Positions 26,413 to 34,823 of a stretch of DNA of 64,000 nt are shown here, one piece after another; position 1 is the stretch's first letter, and each line of letters begins with the position of its first letter. Under the pieces are notes generated by a model that was not told the DNA's origin, did not search any database, and saw only the letters and a program-made list of their open reading frames with translations. A program made the translations under genes and the position numbers. The DNA lies in the NCBI RefSeq assembly GCF_009807035.1, contig NZ_WUBI01000002.1:496001-560000 (forward strand). Reading direction: 5' to 3'. The stretch is from Paenibacillus dendrobii (GTDB lineage: Bacteria > Bacillota > Bacilli > Paenibacillales > Paenibacillaceae).

Positions 26413-27321
26413 CTATTTCAAAGCTCTCTCCATCACTGCCATACGTACCGGAACCCCGTTGCTCATCTGTGTGAATATGGCCGATTGCTCGCACTCGACA
26501 ACAGCATCGTCGATTTCCACATTCCGATTTACCGGTGCAGGATGCATAATCAATGTGTGTTTGGATAGCTTGGCTGCACGCTCTACAGTTAATCCATATT
26601 GTGCCCTGTATTCCTCTGCCGATTTCAACATGCCCGTTTCATGGCGTTCAAGTTGAACCCGCAGCATCATGACCACATCCGATTTCATGGCCTCTTCCAT
26701 GGAGACATATTGCGCATAAGGCTCAAGTTCCGGTGCTTGCATGCTGCGGGGTGCGCAGAACTTGACTTCGGCCCCGAACTTTTTAAGCGCCCAGAGATCC
26801 GATCTTGCCACACGGCTGTGAGATATGTCGCCGATGATCGAAACGGTCAACCCTTGAAGGGTTCCGAATTTTCTTTTCATAGTGAAGAGGTCCAGCAGTG
26901 CTTGTGTCGGATGCTCGTTGTTACCGTCCCCTGCGTTGATGAGCGGGACCGTCAGTTTGCCTGCCAGTTCTTCAAGCACGCCCGACGGCTTCAAACGGAT
27001 GACTCCAGCATCGATTCCCATGGATTCCAGCGTTTTGACTGTGTCGTAGATCGACTCTCCTTTTTCCACGCTGGATGCAGCCGCCGAGAAGTTCAGGACT
27101 TGGGCTCCAAGTCTTTTTTCAGCCATTTCGAAAGAGAAGCGAGTCCGCGTGCTGTTCTCGAAGAACATGTTCGCCACAAAGCTTGTGCTGAGCACCGGCA
27201 CGACTTTTTCCTGCTGCGCTTCCCAATATGCGGCCCGATCCAGTATTGACTCGATTTCCTGACGGCTGAGATCCTTAAGTCCGAGTAAGCTGCGTTCCTT
27301 GAGCTTCGTCATCGTCATCAT
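26413..27321 (-). CDS. pyrB: aspartate carbamoyltransferase, catalytic chain
   Basis: A 302-residue catalytic chain. The carbamoyl-phosphate loop FFENSTRTRFSFEMA is at about residues 52-67, and the family motifs GDGNNEHPTQALLD and HPAPVNRNVEID are intact. There is no regulatory chain gene (pyrI), as expected for Bacillus-type unregulated enzyme. The start lies one base past the pyrR stop, with GGAGGAG inside the end of pyrR. Confidence 0.96.
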   Translation of the reverse strand: MMTMTKLKERSLLGLKDLSRQEIESILDRAAYWEAQQEKVVPVLSTSFVANMFFENSTRTRFSFEMAEKRLGAQVLNFSAAASSVEKGESIYDTVKTLESMGIDAGVIRLKPSGVLEELAGKLTVPLINAGDGNNEHPTQALLDLFTMKRKFGTLQGLTVSIIGDISHSRVARSDLWALKKFGAEVKFCAPRSMQAPELEPYAQYVSMEEAMKSDVVMMLRVQLERHETGMLKSAEEYRAQYGLTVERAAKLSKHTLIMHPAPVNRNVEIDDAVVECEQSAIFTQMSNGVPVRMAVMERALK

Positions 27322-27322
27322 G

Positions 27323-27916
<594 letters not shown>

Positions 27917-27935
27917 TTATCACCCGTGAAGACGC

Positions 27936-28100
27936 AAAAAACTCCTTGCCCGAAAGGCAAGGAGTTAACGTCGTTAGACATAATAGGTCATGAGGAAACT
28001 TCCGGTCCGCACAAAAACATGCGCATGCCGCAAAAGTGAACCTCGATTCACGTTACCTTGCCAGTCTCACGGGACTGAATTAAAGGTGCATATTTAACTA
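27936..28100 (-). promoter_or_regulatory. PyrR-dependent attenuator of the pyr operon
   Basis: Read on the minus strand. A PyrR-binding element TTCAGTCCCGTGAGACTGGCAAGG lies at about 28079-28056. The intrinsic terminator has arms CTCCTTGCC and GGCAAGGAG followed by TTTTTT at 27966-27936. The GGCAAGG of the binding loop is a copy of the terminator 3' arm, and GGCAAGGTAACGT can instead pair with ACGTTA-ACT-CCTTGCC, giving an antiterminator with a three-base bulge. PyrR binding would free the terminator. All elements seen are those known from Bacillus pyr leaders. Confidence 0.88.
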
Positions 28101-28106
28101 CAGAGA

Positions 28107-28135
28107 ATTATGACAGACGGGCCTTGAAAAGTCAA
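28107..28135 (-). promoter_or_regulatory. promoter of the pyr operon
   Basis: Minus-strand TTGACT (28135-28130), 17-base spacer, CATAAT (28112-28107). Transcription starts near 28100 and reads the attenuator first. Confidence 0.88.
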
Positions 28136-28164
28136 CAGGCTTCGACCTTTTTGGGATATGAAAC

Positions 28165-28422
28165 TTATTCCGGTAAATTCCGTTGGGGCTGGGTCCCGGT
28201 TTGCACGGATGTCGACGCAGGCTCTGCAGTTTGATGCGGCACAGCCGGCGCGTTGTTTTGAGCTTTCGGTGCATCACCGAAAATCTCATTCATCTCCCTT
28301 TTTACCTCACGCACCGTTTTGCCTGCCGCTCGTCCAAGGCCTGGCAGCTTGTTCGGGCCGAACAGCAATAATGCCAGCACTGCCAAAAGGATAAAGCCCG
28401 GTACACCGATATCGCTTAACAT
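28165..28422 (-). CDS. tatA: Sec-independent protein translocase TatA/E
   Basis: An 85-residue TatA. One N-terminal transmembrane helix (residues 8-20) is followed by the FGPNKLPGLGRAAGKTVREVKREM amphipathic helix, with the invariant Phe-Gly hinge. The tail is unstructured and Pro/Thr/Gln-rich. It forms the pore of the twin-arginine pathway for folded proteins with TatC. It lies 58 bases past tatC. GAGGAGTGAG lies before the ATG. Confidence 0.93.
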   Translation of the reverse strand: MLSDIGVPGFILLAVLALLLFGPNKLPGLGRAAGKTVREVKREMNEIFGDAPKAQNNAPAVPHQTAEPASTSVQTGTQPQRNLPE

Positions 28423-28480
28423 AGGAATTACTCACTCCTCTTTAATCCTGATTACGATCATGGAATGGCTTGTCCATCGC

Positions 28481-29254
28481 TTAGACCGCACCATAGTTCA
28501 TTCGCTCGTCGTATTCGTTATCCAGCCGCTGTTGCTTGCGGTAAACCACTCGGGACATTACAACGCTGATCTCGTACAATATGATAAACGGCACAGAGAC
28601 GGAAATATGGGAAAAAAACTCTGGCGGAGATATCATGCAGGCGATAAATACCAGAACCATATAAGCCACTTTTCGCATTTTACCTAGCTTGGCCGGATTC
28701 AATATACGAAGTCTGGTCAAAAACATAGCAATAACAGGAAGCTCAAAAGCCAAAGAAACCGGCACCACGATATTGGTGAGAAAGGAAAAATACTGCGCAA
28801 TGCCATAGGTCTCGACCAGCCCCAAATTTTTCGTTGTTTCCGTCGTGAAACGGAACGCCATAGGAAACACGACGAAATAGGCAAATACAAAACCAACGAC
28901 CACTAACATAAAGGCGGCCGGGATATATTTGAGCGCAGCCCTGCGTTCATCCTTCCGGAGCCCTTTTTTGACGAAACCCCATATTTGAAACAAAGTAAAC
29001 GGAACCGCCACGATCAACGACAGCGCCGCAGACAGATACATATAAATTTTGATCCCGTCAAAGGGACTGAATGCGTTCCAGGCTACAAGCGAAGCCGGAG
29101 GCCGACTTTTCAGAAATTGAAGCACATCTCCCGTAAAAAACAAGGCGATAATCATCGACACCAGAAAAACGGCAAGGATCCAAAATAACCGCTTTCGCAG
29201 TTCGGATAAATGTTCCACATACAAAGACCAGTTCAAACGATTAAGCAGGGTCAT
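28481..29254 (-). CDS. tatC: Sec-independent protein translocase TatC
   Basis: A 257-residue protein with six transmembrane helices. The N-terminal HLSELRKRLF and the FxxWGFVKKGLRKDERR loop with its conserved Phe and Glu-like residues are typical of TatC, the receptor for twin-arginine signal peptides. It is transcribed before tatA, giving a minimal TatA-TatC system of the Gram-positive kind; no tatB is present. The substrate is not encoded next to it. Confidence 0.95.
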   Translation of the reverse strand: MTLLNRLNWSLYVEHLSELRKRLFWILAVFLVSMIIALFFTGDVLQFLKSRPPASLVAWNAFSPFDGIKIYMYLSAALSLIVAVPFTLFQIWGFVKKGLRKDERRAALKYIPAAFMLVVVGFVFAYFVVFPMAFRFTTETTKNLGLVETYGIAQYFSFLTNIVVPVSLAFELPVIAMFLTRLRILNPAKLGKMRKVAYMVLVFIACMISPPEFFSHISVSVPFIILYEISVVMSRVVYRKQQRLDNEYDERMNYGAV

Positions 29255-29323
29255 CAGCTCCCGTGTTCATAAACATATATGTCATTTCCATACATACCAC
29301 TTTACCATCTTTGACTCTAAAAA

Positions 29324-29965
29324 TCACGAAGGTCTTCTCATTTGTTCCAGTCGCTCCATCACAATACGCACAGCTATCGCATCATCAATATATCCAAACG
29401 GAAAGCTGAAATCAGGAATAATATCGGCCGACAGAACGAAATACAAAAGCGCGCTGCCAATGACATGCTGCTCAGAGTCAGGCAGGTTGCCGGAATCAAA
29501 TTCCTTGTAGAGATCCTTTAATTGGTCTATATAATAACCCGCGCTCCGCAGCTGATCCAGTTTCGGCAAGAAAGACCTTTTGATCATTTCTCTGCCTTCC
29601 TCCGTTTTTGCATATGCCTCATATTTATGCAATTCCTTGCGGATTTGGATGGCCATATCCTCCACGTTAATTCCGATACCCTGAATGGCGTCTCTGAGCT
29701 CTTGTACCCCATCCTTTTGCATCGAGATCTCAAATCCTGCAGCAGCGAAAAGCTCCGTCAATGGAATCTCCAAATACTCCGAGAACATGTTGAGATGCTC
29801 AAGACGAGGTTTCTGTTTCCCGTTTACAATTCGCGATATGGTCGCCGTATCCATTCCAATGATTTCGCTCAGTTTTCGCATGGACAGCGTCCTGGCCCTT
29901 AATTCTTTTTTAATCAACTGGCCCAGCCTATTTTGTACCTCGATCTGCTCTTCATCGGTAGCCAC
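29324..29965 (-). CDS. XRE-type HTH regulator fused to DUF1232
   Basis: A 213-residue two-domain protein. Residues 12-72 are a Cro/C1 helix-turn-helix (MRKLSEIIGMDTATISRIVNGKQKPRLEHLN). Residues about 140-205 are DUF1232 (SALLYFVLSADIIPDFSFPFGYIDDAIAV), a membrane-associated motif known from YkvA proteins. The middle is a helical linker. It starts with GTG behind AAAGGGGCGTTGTAG. It lies upstream of tatC in the same direction with a 69-base gap. A CAACTC-AAAC-GAGTGTTG dyad just upstream could be an operator for autoregulation. The fusion suggests a regulator that senses or touches the membrane; this is inference. Confidence 0.8.
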   Translation of the reverse strand: MATDEEQIEVQNRLGQLIKKELRARTLSMRKLSEIIGMDTATISRIVNGKQKPRLEHLNMFSEYLEIPLTELFAAAGFEISMQKDGVQELRDAIQGIGINVEDMAIQIRKELHKYEAYAKTEEGREMIKRSFLPKLDQLRSAGYYIDQLKDLYKEFDSGNLPDSEQHVIGSALLYFVLSADIIPDFSFPFGYIDDAIAVRIVMERLEQMRRPS

Positions 29966-30284
29966 CTACAACGCCCCTTTCCATCAACTCAAACGAGTGT
30001 TGCCATTATCTCAACAGTAGATGCTCACACAGTGTCACTTTTTTGAAGCAGCTTCAATAAGATATATGAGGATTTTGCAAATTCTGAATCAAATTTTTTC
30101 GAATAATCAATTAGGAGAGTGCTAACAAAGATTGCACCATAGTTATTTTTGATACCACCTGTCATTTGTAACATAATCGGCATGGTCATTTTGGTGGCTA
30201 TTATCATCGTGGGTAGATGTTAAATTTAAATCCGCTCAAATTCGATGAGTTCGGTCAATTCCCTAAATATTCCAATTCTATAGA
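29966..30284. other. AT-rich divergent intergenic region
   Basis: The first part holds the CAACTC...GAGTGTTG dyad (about 29984-30003) close to the XRE gene. The remainder is AT-rich. A 60-codon minus-strand open frame at 30025-30207 has no ribosome site and unconvincing composition; I do not call it a gene. Confidence 0.4.
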
Positions 30285-30313
30285 TTGACACATTTGGTAG
30301 ATATATATAAAAT
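30285..30313 (+). promoter_or_regulatory. promoter of the secreted protein gene at 30357
   Basis: Consensus TTGACA (30285-30290), 17-base spacer, TAAAAT (30308-30313). Confidence 0.8.
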
Positions 30314-30356
30314 AAAATGGAATTAATACCTTAATTTGGGAAGGTGATGATCTATT

Positions 30357-30716
30357 ATGAAAAAGTTTTCCTTCATTGCCATCATCATGATCATGCTGTT
30401 CACGTTTGCATCGGCAGCATCTGCTTCCACTTCCGTGCCCCTGTACCTCTCTGGTAAAGTTTCGTACGAGGCTACTTATTACAACCAGAATTTCAATTCA
30501 TGGGGTTCTGTCACACTGACCTTGCTTAAAGTGACACCAACGGGTGATGTTTCTGTAGGCACAGCATACGTATCGGTGCGTCCAGGCGAGACGAAAACCG
30601 AAAAAGTACTGTTGGCTTCCAATCTACCGGCAGACTACTATAAATTGCAAATTACTTATGGCAGCTATGGCAGCGGTAACGTTGCTGTATATGCAGACCG
30701 GATTATTTCGGAGTAG
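30357..30716 (+). CDS. small secreted protein, 119 aa, function unknown
   Basis: Signal peptide of about 23 residues (MKKFSFIAIIMIMLFTFASAASA, cleavage after Ala-Ser-Ala). The mature 95 residues are Ser/Thr/Tyr-rich and strand-forming (SGKVSYEATYYNQNFNSWGSVTLTLLKVTPTGDV, then GETKTEKVLLASNLPADYYKLQIT), consistent with a small extracellular beta-sandwich. No cysteines. No family recognised. It has a consensus promoter and tandem terminators, so it looks like an abundantly made exoprotein. Confidence 0.72.
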   Translation: MKKFSFIAIIMIMLFTFASAASASTSVPLYLSGKVSYEATYYNQNFNSWGSVTLTLLKVTPTGDVSVGTAYVSVRPGETKTEKVLLASNLPADYYKLQITYGSYGSGNVAVYADRIISE

Positions 30717-30753
30717 CGCTGAACTTGCAGCATTTTATCACATTCCATCACGT

Positions 30754-30784
30754 GAGAAACCCAGTCATATTGACTGGGTTTCTC
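30754..30784 (+). terminator. terminator 1 after the secreted protein gene
   Basis: GAGAAACCCAGTCA and TGACTGGGTTTCTC form a perfect long stem with a two- to four-base loop. Confidence 0.85.
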
Positions 30785-30792
30785 GGTATTTC

Positions 30793-30818
30793 CAGGCTGC
30801 CTTCGGGCAGCCTTTTTC
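30793..30818. terminator. terminator 2, shared with the convergent fusB-like gene
   Basis: CAGGCTGCC, TTCG-type loop, GGCAGCCTTTTT; immediately after the first terminator. Confidence 0.88.
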
Positions 30819-30830
30819 TATGAATTTGCG

Positions 30831-31478
30831 TTATTTACGAATGGAGAGAATGAACTTTTCGAGTGGTCCTGTATCGGTAATGACCTGATTACATGCATGG
30901 TTATCCATACATACATATTGACCAATGGATGCGTAGTTATCCGGCGATGCGATCGCTGGCTTGGTCTTGACTGAGAAGAAAGCAAGCTCTTGGTGACGAT
31001 TGCAAAACAGGCAATACCCTTTCTTGTTCGTCGGCGTAATTCTTCCTTCAATGCCAATGAACCGTCCTTCGAACGGATAAATGATGAATAACCTGTTCGT
31101 GGCCACATCTACCCAGCTCAAGTATGTCACGAATCGAAAATCGATGGATTGCAGATCGGGAACTTTCAGTTTTTTATGTTTAGGAAATAACTTCTGAATC
31201 TGTTTCAGCGTAATCGGCGGGTACGGCTCTAGGTATGCTTCTATTTCACTAAGATATTTTTGAAAATCAAATGCCGTCTCGAAGATCGAAATTTGTTCCA
31301 GCATCCGTTGCTGATCCCCTGTCAGGCTAGAAAATGCCTCCGTTACGTTCACCGCAGCACGGTATCTTACGGTCTCTAAAACCCTTCGATCCGCGACGGT
31401 TCGCAGTGTTTTCAGAAGAAAATCCGTTTGTTTCTTAATGATATTATATTGATGGTTTCTAATAAATGGAGTACTCAT
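30831..31478 (-). CDS. FusB/FusC-type elongation factor G-binding protein
   Basis: A 215-residue protein of the same length and layout as FusB (213). The N-terminal half is a helical bundle starting FIRNHQYNIIKKQ, and the C-terminal half holds a treble-clef zinc site: Cys156-x-x-Cys159 and Cys190...Cys196 (YVCMDNHACN). FITYLSW-like VTYLSWVDVATNRLFIIY and IGIEGRI match the FusB core. FusB-type proteins bind EF-G and rescue ribosomes stalled by fusidic acid. This chromosomal form may be a housekeeping EF-G recycling factor. It is a single gene between dapL and a secreted protein. Confidence 0.82.
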   Translation of the reverse strand: MSTPFIRNHQYNIIKKQTDFLLKTLRTVADRRVLETVRYRAAVNVTEAFSSLTGDQQRMLEQISIFETAFDFQKYLSEIEAYLEPYPPITLKQIQKLFPKHKKLKVPDLQSIDFRFVTYLSWVDVATNRLFIIYPFEGRFIGIEGRITPTNKKGYCLFCNRHQELAFFSVKTKPAIASPDNYASIGQYVCMDNHACNQVITDTGPLEKFILSIRK

Positions 31479-31789
31479 AGCTCTTCAGCCCCTTATTTTT
31501 GATGGAAAATTGTATAAGGTGCAAAGCCGTTATTAGAAACGATAAAGATAAGTTCGGGCGATTGAATCCATTCTATCGCACCTCACGCAAAGTATCGCCC
31601 TAGATCAGGCTTTGCATGAGGACTTCCTAGCAAATGAGCAAATCAGCGTTGCCATCAATAAGACCCCCTGTCGCAATCATGCGAAAAGTATAGCAAAGAA
31701 TTCCGGATGGCGCAATTAATCCTAGAGCATCCATCCGCCATGAGCCTGTACCAAGTTCACCAAAGAATCGCCTGGAGAACAAAAGAAAT
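31479..31789. other. intergenic region upstream of the fusB-like gene
   Basis: About 310 bases between the dapL stop and the fusB-like start. AAGGGGCTGAAGAGCT is the ribosome site of the fusB-like gene. I see no clear open frame, promoter or hairpin leader here. Leader peptides that control some fusB genes cannot be recognised with confidence. Confidence 0.4.
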
Positions 31790-31814
31790 GGGCAGCCCCT
31801 CGGCTGCCCGTTTC
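31790..31814 (-). terminator. terminator of dapL
   Basis: GGGCAGCC and GGCTGCCC with a four-base loop; on the minus strand followed by ATTTCTTTTG. Confidence 0.75.
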
Positions 31815-31831
31815 CACTATATCATCAACGA

Positions 31832-33085
31832 TTAAAATTCAAATTCCACATCGCTTAAACGGCTCTTGATTTCATTGATAACACGTTGTTCGTCTTCTTC
31901 ACCGTTTGCGATAAACGTAACGGAGAAACGCACAAAATGACCGGCATCATCCCAAGGCACGCTGGAGATCAGCTTTTCCCTGATCAGGAACTGGGAGAAG
32001 TCCTCGCCAGACTCAAAACGGATACCGCCCTTGATCCCTTTAGGTGCTTCCACGTACAGGAAGAATGAACCTTTCGGTTTTTCAGCCTGGAAGCCCAGCT
32101 CATTCAAAGCTGCAACCAGCATTTCATGCCGGCGAGAATATTTGGCGGCGATTTTCTCCGTAATTTGCGGATTGTACAGACCATATGCTGCCGCTTTCTG
32201 AATTGCGATAAATTGCCCGGAATCATTGTTATCCTTCACATCGCCGAATGCTTTTACAACAAGCGGGTTACCTGCGATAAATCCAATCCGCCATCCGGTC
32301 ATATTGTACGACTTGGACAGGGAATGAAGCTCGACGCCCACGTCTTTGGCTCCGGGAACGGACAGGAAGCTAAGCGGCTTCAATCCGTCATACGTCAATG
32401 CAGCATATGGAGCATCATGTACGATAACAACGTTATGCTTCTTGGCCCATTTCACAACCTCGGTAAAAAACTCCATCGTTGCGCTGGCTCCGGTCGGATT
32501 GTTCGGATAGTTAAGATAAAAAAGCTTGGCGCGCTTAGCAATATCCGCTGGAATCGAATTCAGATCTGGCAGGAAATTGTTCTCTTTTTTGAGCTCAATG
32601 TTGTAAACTTCCCCGCCGAGGTATTTGGTGTGGGTACCCATGACCGGGTAACCAGGAACCGTCATGATGGTCACATCTCCCGGATTGATGAAGCAGGAAG
32701 GCAGCATCGCCAATGCCGGCTTGGAGCCGATGGAATGAAGCACTTCCGTCTCAGGGGCAATTCCTTCCACGTTAAATACTTCTTTCAGATAATGCGCTGC
32801 CGCTTCTTTAAACTCAGCAATACCATTGTCAGCGTATCCCCGATTCTCAGGCTTGGCCGCTTCTTCGGCAAGCTTCGCGACAATGCCGGCATCTGCCATT
32901 TCATCAGGTTCGCCTACGCCCAGGTCGATCAGTTCGACATCAGGAAAATCCTTTTTCGCTTGTGCTTTGGCGCGTTTGATTTTTTCAAACTTATAGATCG
33001 CCGTATCTTTACCGTAATTGGAACCGCCAATCCGGTCCGCAAAATGATTTTGGATAAACGTGTTTTGATATTGTTCGATACTCAT
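31832..33085 (-). CDS. dapL: LL-diaminopimelate aminotransferase
   Basis: About 417 residues, class I/II aminotransferase fold. The PLP lysine is in SLSKSYNMTGWRIGF, and YPNNPTGA and HDAPYAAL carry the cofactor contacts. The start GGSNYGKDTAIYKFEKIKRAK and GVGEPDEMAD match DapL, which converts tetrahydrodipicolinate to LL-DAP in one step for lysine and peptidoglycan. The ATG at 33085 is preferred because AGGAGATGA overlaps the ATG at 33097; the difference is four residues. It follows ylyB but is separated by a strong hairpin. Confidence 0.88.
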   Translation of the reverse strand: MSIEQYQNTFIQNHFADRIGGSNYGKDTAIYKFEKIKRAKAQAKKDFPDVELIDLGVGEPDEMADAGIVAKLAEEAAKPENRGYADNGIAEFKEAAAHYLKEVFNVEGIAPETEVLHSIGSKPALAMLPSCFINPGDVTIMTVPGYPVMGTHTKYLGGEVYNIELKKENNFLPDLNSIPADIAKRAKLFYLNYPNNPTGASATMEFFTEVVKWAKKHNVVIVHDAPYAALTYDGLKPLSFLSVPGAKDVGVELHSLSKSYNMTGWRIGFIAGNPLVVKAFGDVKDNNDSGQFIAIQKAAAYGLYNPQITEKIAAKYSRRHEMLVAALNELGFQAEKPKGSFFLYVEAPKGIKGGIRFESGEDFSQFLIREKLISSVPWDDAGHFVRFSVTFIANGEEDEQRVINEIKSRLSDVEFEF

Positions 33086-33135
33086 GTCATATTTCATCTC
33101 CTATTTAGGCAAAATTTCTACCCTAAATATGAAGG

Positions 33136-33160
33136 AATCCATGGCTGAAAGCCATGGATT
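33136..33160 (-). terminator. hairpin between ylyB and dapL
   Basis: AATCCATGGCT and AGCCATGGATT are perfect 11-bp arms with a three-base loop. On the minus strand it is followed by CCTTCATATTT, so it is either a weak terminator or a processing stem between the two genes. Confidence 0.55.
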
Positions 33161-33181
33161 AATTATCGTATCATTTGTACT

Positions 33182-34105
33182 TCAGCGACTTCGCAGATTC
33201 GTCAGCAGTTCCTCCATATCAGATGGAATCGGAGCCGTAAATTCCATGTACTCTCCGCTCGACGGATGAACGAATCCTAGCACTTTGGCATGCAGCGCTT
33301 GTCCGTCCATTTTGATGCCTTTACTGCGTCCATAAACAGGATCGCCCACCAGAGGATGACCGATGAATTTCATGTGAACGCGGATTTGATGCGTTCTTCC
33401 CGTTTCAAGCTGCAACTCAAGCACCGTATAATCACCAAAACGCTCCAGAACAACGAAATGCGTAACGGCATGCTTGCTGTTTTTTTCGGAAACCGTAAAC
33501 ATCTTGCGATCCTGGGGATCGCGGCCAATCGGTGCATCCACGGTTCCTTGGTCATGGCTCACATTACCATGGACCAGGGCGATATATCGGCGTGTAACGC
33601 TATGATCCTTCAGCTGTGCGGCCAGTGAAGCATGCGCCTTGTCGTTTTTGGCTGCCATCAAAAGGCCTGAGGTATCTTTATCGATCCGGTGCACAATACC
33701 GGGACGAAGCTCTCCGTTAATACCGGACAAGTCCTTGCAATGATACATCAACGCATTGACGAGCGTTCCCGATGAATGTCCAGGAGCCGGATGCACAACC
33801 ATGCCTCTCGGTTTGTTCACCACGATCACATCGCGGTCCTCATAAGCGACATCAAGCGGAATATCCTCAGCCACGATTTCCACGGCGGACGGTTCCGGGA
33901 CCATCACTTCGAGATGATCGCCTTCCGCCAGTTTATAATTGGCCTTTACCGCATTTCCGTTGACCTTGACATGGCCCGAAGCGATCCATAACTGTACCTG
34001 GGATCTGGACACCTCATCTTCCCAGGATTCAGTGATATACTTGTCGATCCGGTCCTTGGCAAATTCCCGGTCGATCACCCACTCCCGGATATCGGTTTCA
34101 CTCAC
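33182..34105 (-). CDS. ylyB: RluA/RluD family 23S rRNA pseudouridine synthase (YlyB)
   Basis: A 307-residue protein. An N-terminal S4 RNA-binding domain (residues 15-75) precedes the catalytic domain, where HRIDKDTSGLL contains the catalytic Asp. TGRTHQIRVHM and the LHAKVLGFVHP block are typical of RluD-type enzymes that make pseudouridines in helix 69 of 23S rRNA. In B. subtilis ylyB lies between lspA and pyrR; here the order is kept but dapL, fusB, tat and other genes are inserted before pyrR. GTG start overlaps the lspA stop by four bases. Confidence 0.9.
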   Translation of the reverse strand: MSETDIREWVIDREFAKDRIDKYITESWEDEVSRSQVQLWIASGHVKVNGNAVKANYKLAEGDHLEVMVPEPSAVEIVAEDIPLDVAYEDRDVIVVNKPRGMVVHPAPGHSSGTLVNALMYHCKDLSGINGELRPGIVHRIDKDTSGLLMAAKNDKAHASLAAQLKDHSVTRRYIALVHGNVSHDQGTVDAPIGRDPQDRKMFTVSEKNSKHAVTHFVVLERFGDYTVLELQLETGRTHQIRVHMKFIGHPLVGDPVYGRSKGIKMDGQALHAKVLGFVHPSSGEYMEFTAPIPSDMEELLTNLRSR

Positions 34106-34599
34106 ACAATTTCATTCCCTTCCTGGCTCTTGCTCTCTGGTGTTGTTTTATTCAAATCAATCAGCGAATCCAAAATAATGAGCGCGACCCCGACAACAAT
34201 ACAGGAGTCTGCAATGTTGAAAATTGGAAACGTATAACTTCCGAAGTTAAACATCAAAAAGTCCACGACTTCCCCATTCAGTGCACGATCAAGGAAGTTG
34301 CCGATGGCACCTCCCAATACGAGACTAAGGGCAACGGGCAGCAGCTTACGTGAAGAGGATTTCCTCACTCTTTGCATGTACCAGATAATGGCGATGACGA
34401 CAACCACGGTGACGACGACAAAAAACCATCTTTGGTTTGGAAGAATCCCAAAAGCAGCACCCCGGTTACGGCTTGAGGTAATCAGAAAGAAATTGCCGAT
34501 GACTGGTATTTCTTCACCAATCTCCAATTGTTTTGCAATCATGAATTTCGTACTCTGATCCACTAAAAATGCAATTAAAGCGAGTATGTAATACCACAC
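34102..34599 (-). CDS. lspA: lipoprotein signal peptidase (signal peptidase II)
   Basis: A 165-residue protein with four transmembrane helices. The catalytic aspartates are Asp113 (in GEVVDFLMF) and Asp131 (in FNIADSCIVVG); NRGAAFGI and GNFLDRA are the other conserved boxes. It cleaves prolipoproteins before the lipid-modified cysteine; the ydhK and 8355 products in this window are likely substrates. It begins with GTG behind GGAGTGACTTGG. It is translationally coupled to ylyB. Confidence 0.95.
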   Translation of the reverse strand: MWYYILALIAFLVDQSTKFMIAKQLEIGEEIPVIGNFFLITSSRNRGAAFGILPNQRWFFVVVTVVVVIAIIWYMQRVRKSSSRKLLPVALSLVLGGAIGNFLDRALNGEVVDFLMFNFGSYTFPIFNIADSCIVVGVALIILDSLIDLNKTTPESKSQEGNEIV

Positions 34600-34823
34600 A
34601 GCACCAAGTCACTCCGTTCTTATCATTTAGGCCGGCAAAATATAACGGCTTCATGTCAACTAAAGACTCGTATATTGTAGCACAGCACGTCAGAAATCGT
34701 CCATTAACGTCCAGTGACGAGAAGATTTTCCTTCTCTAAAACCCATCATTTCCGCGCATTCTAGAATGAAAGGAATCGTCTTAAGCGGCGTTCGTCTGCC
34801 AAAAAGGAAAGGGGCCTGTATCC

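Noticed and set aside
30025..30207. 60-codon minus-strand frame in the gap before the secreted protein
   Set aside because: No ribosome site and no recognisable features; reported only as part of the gap.
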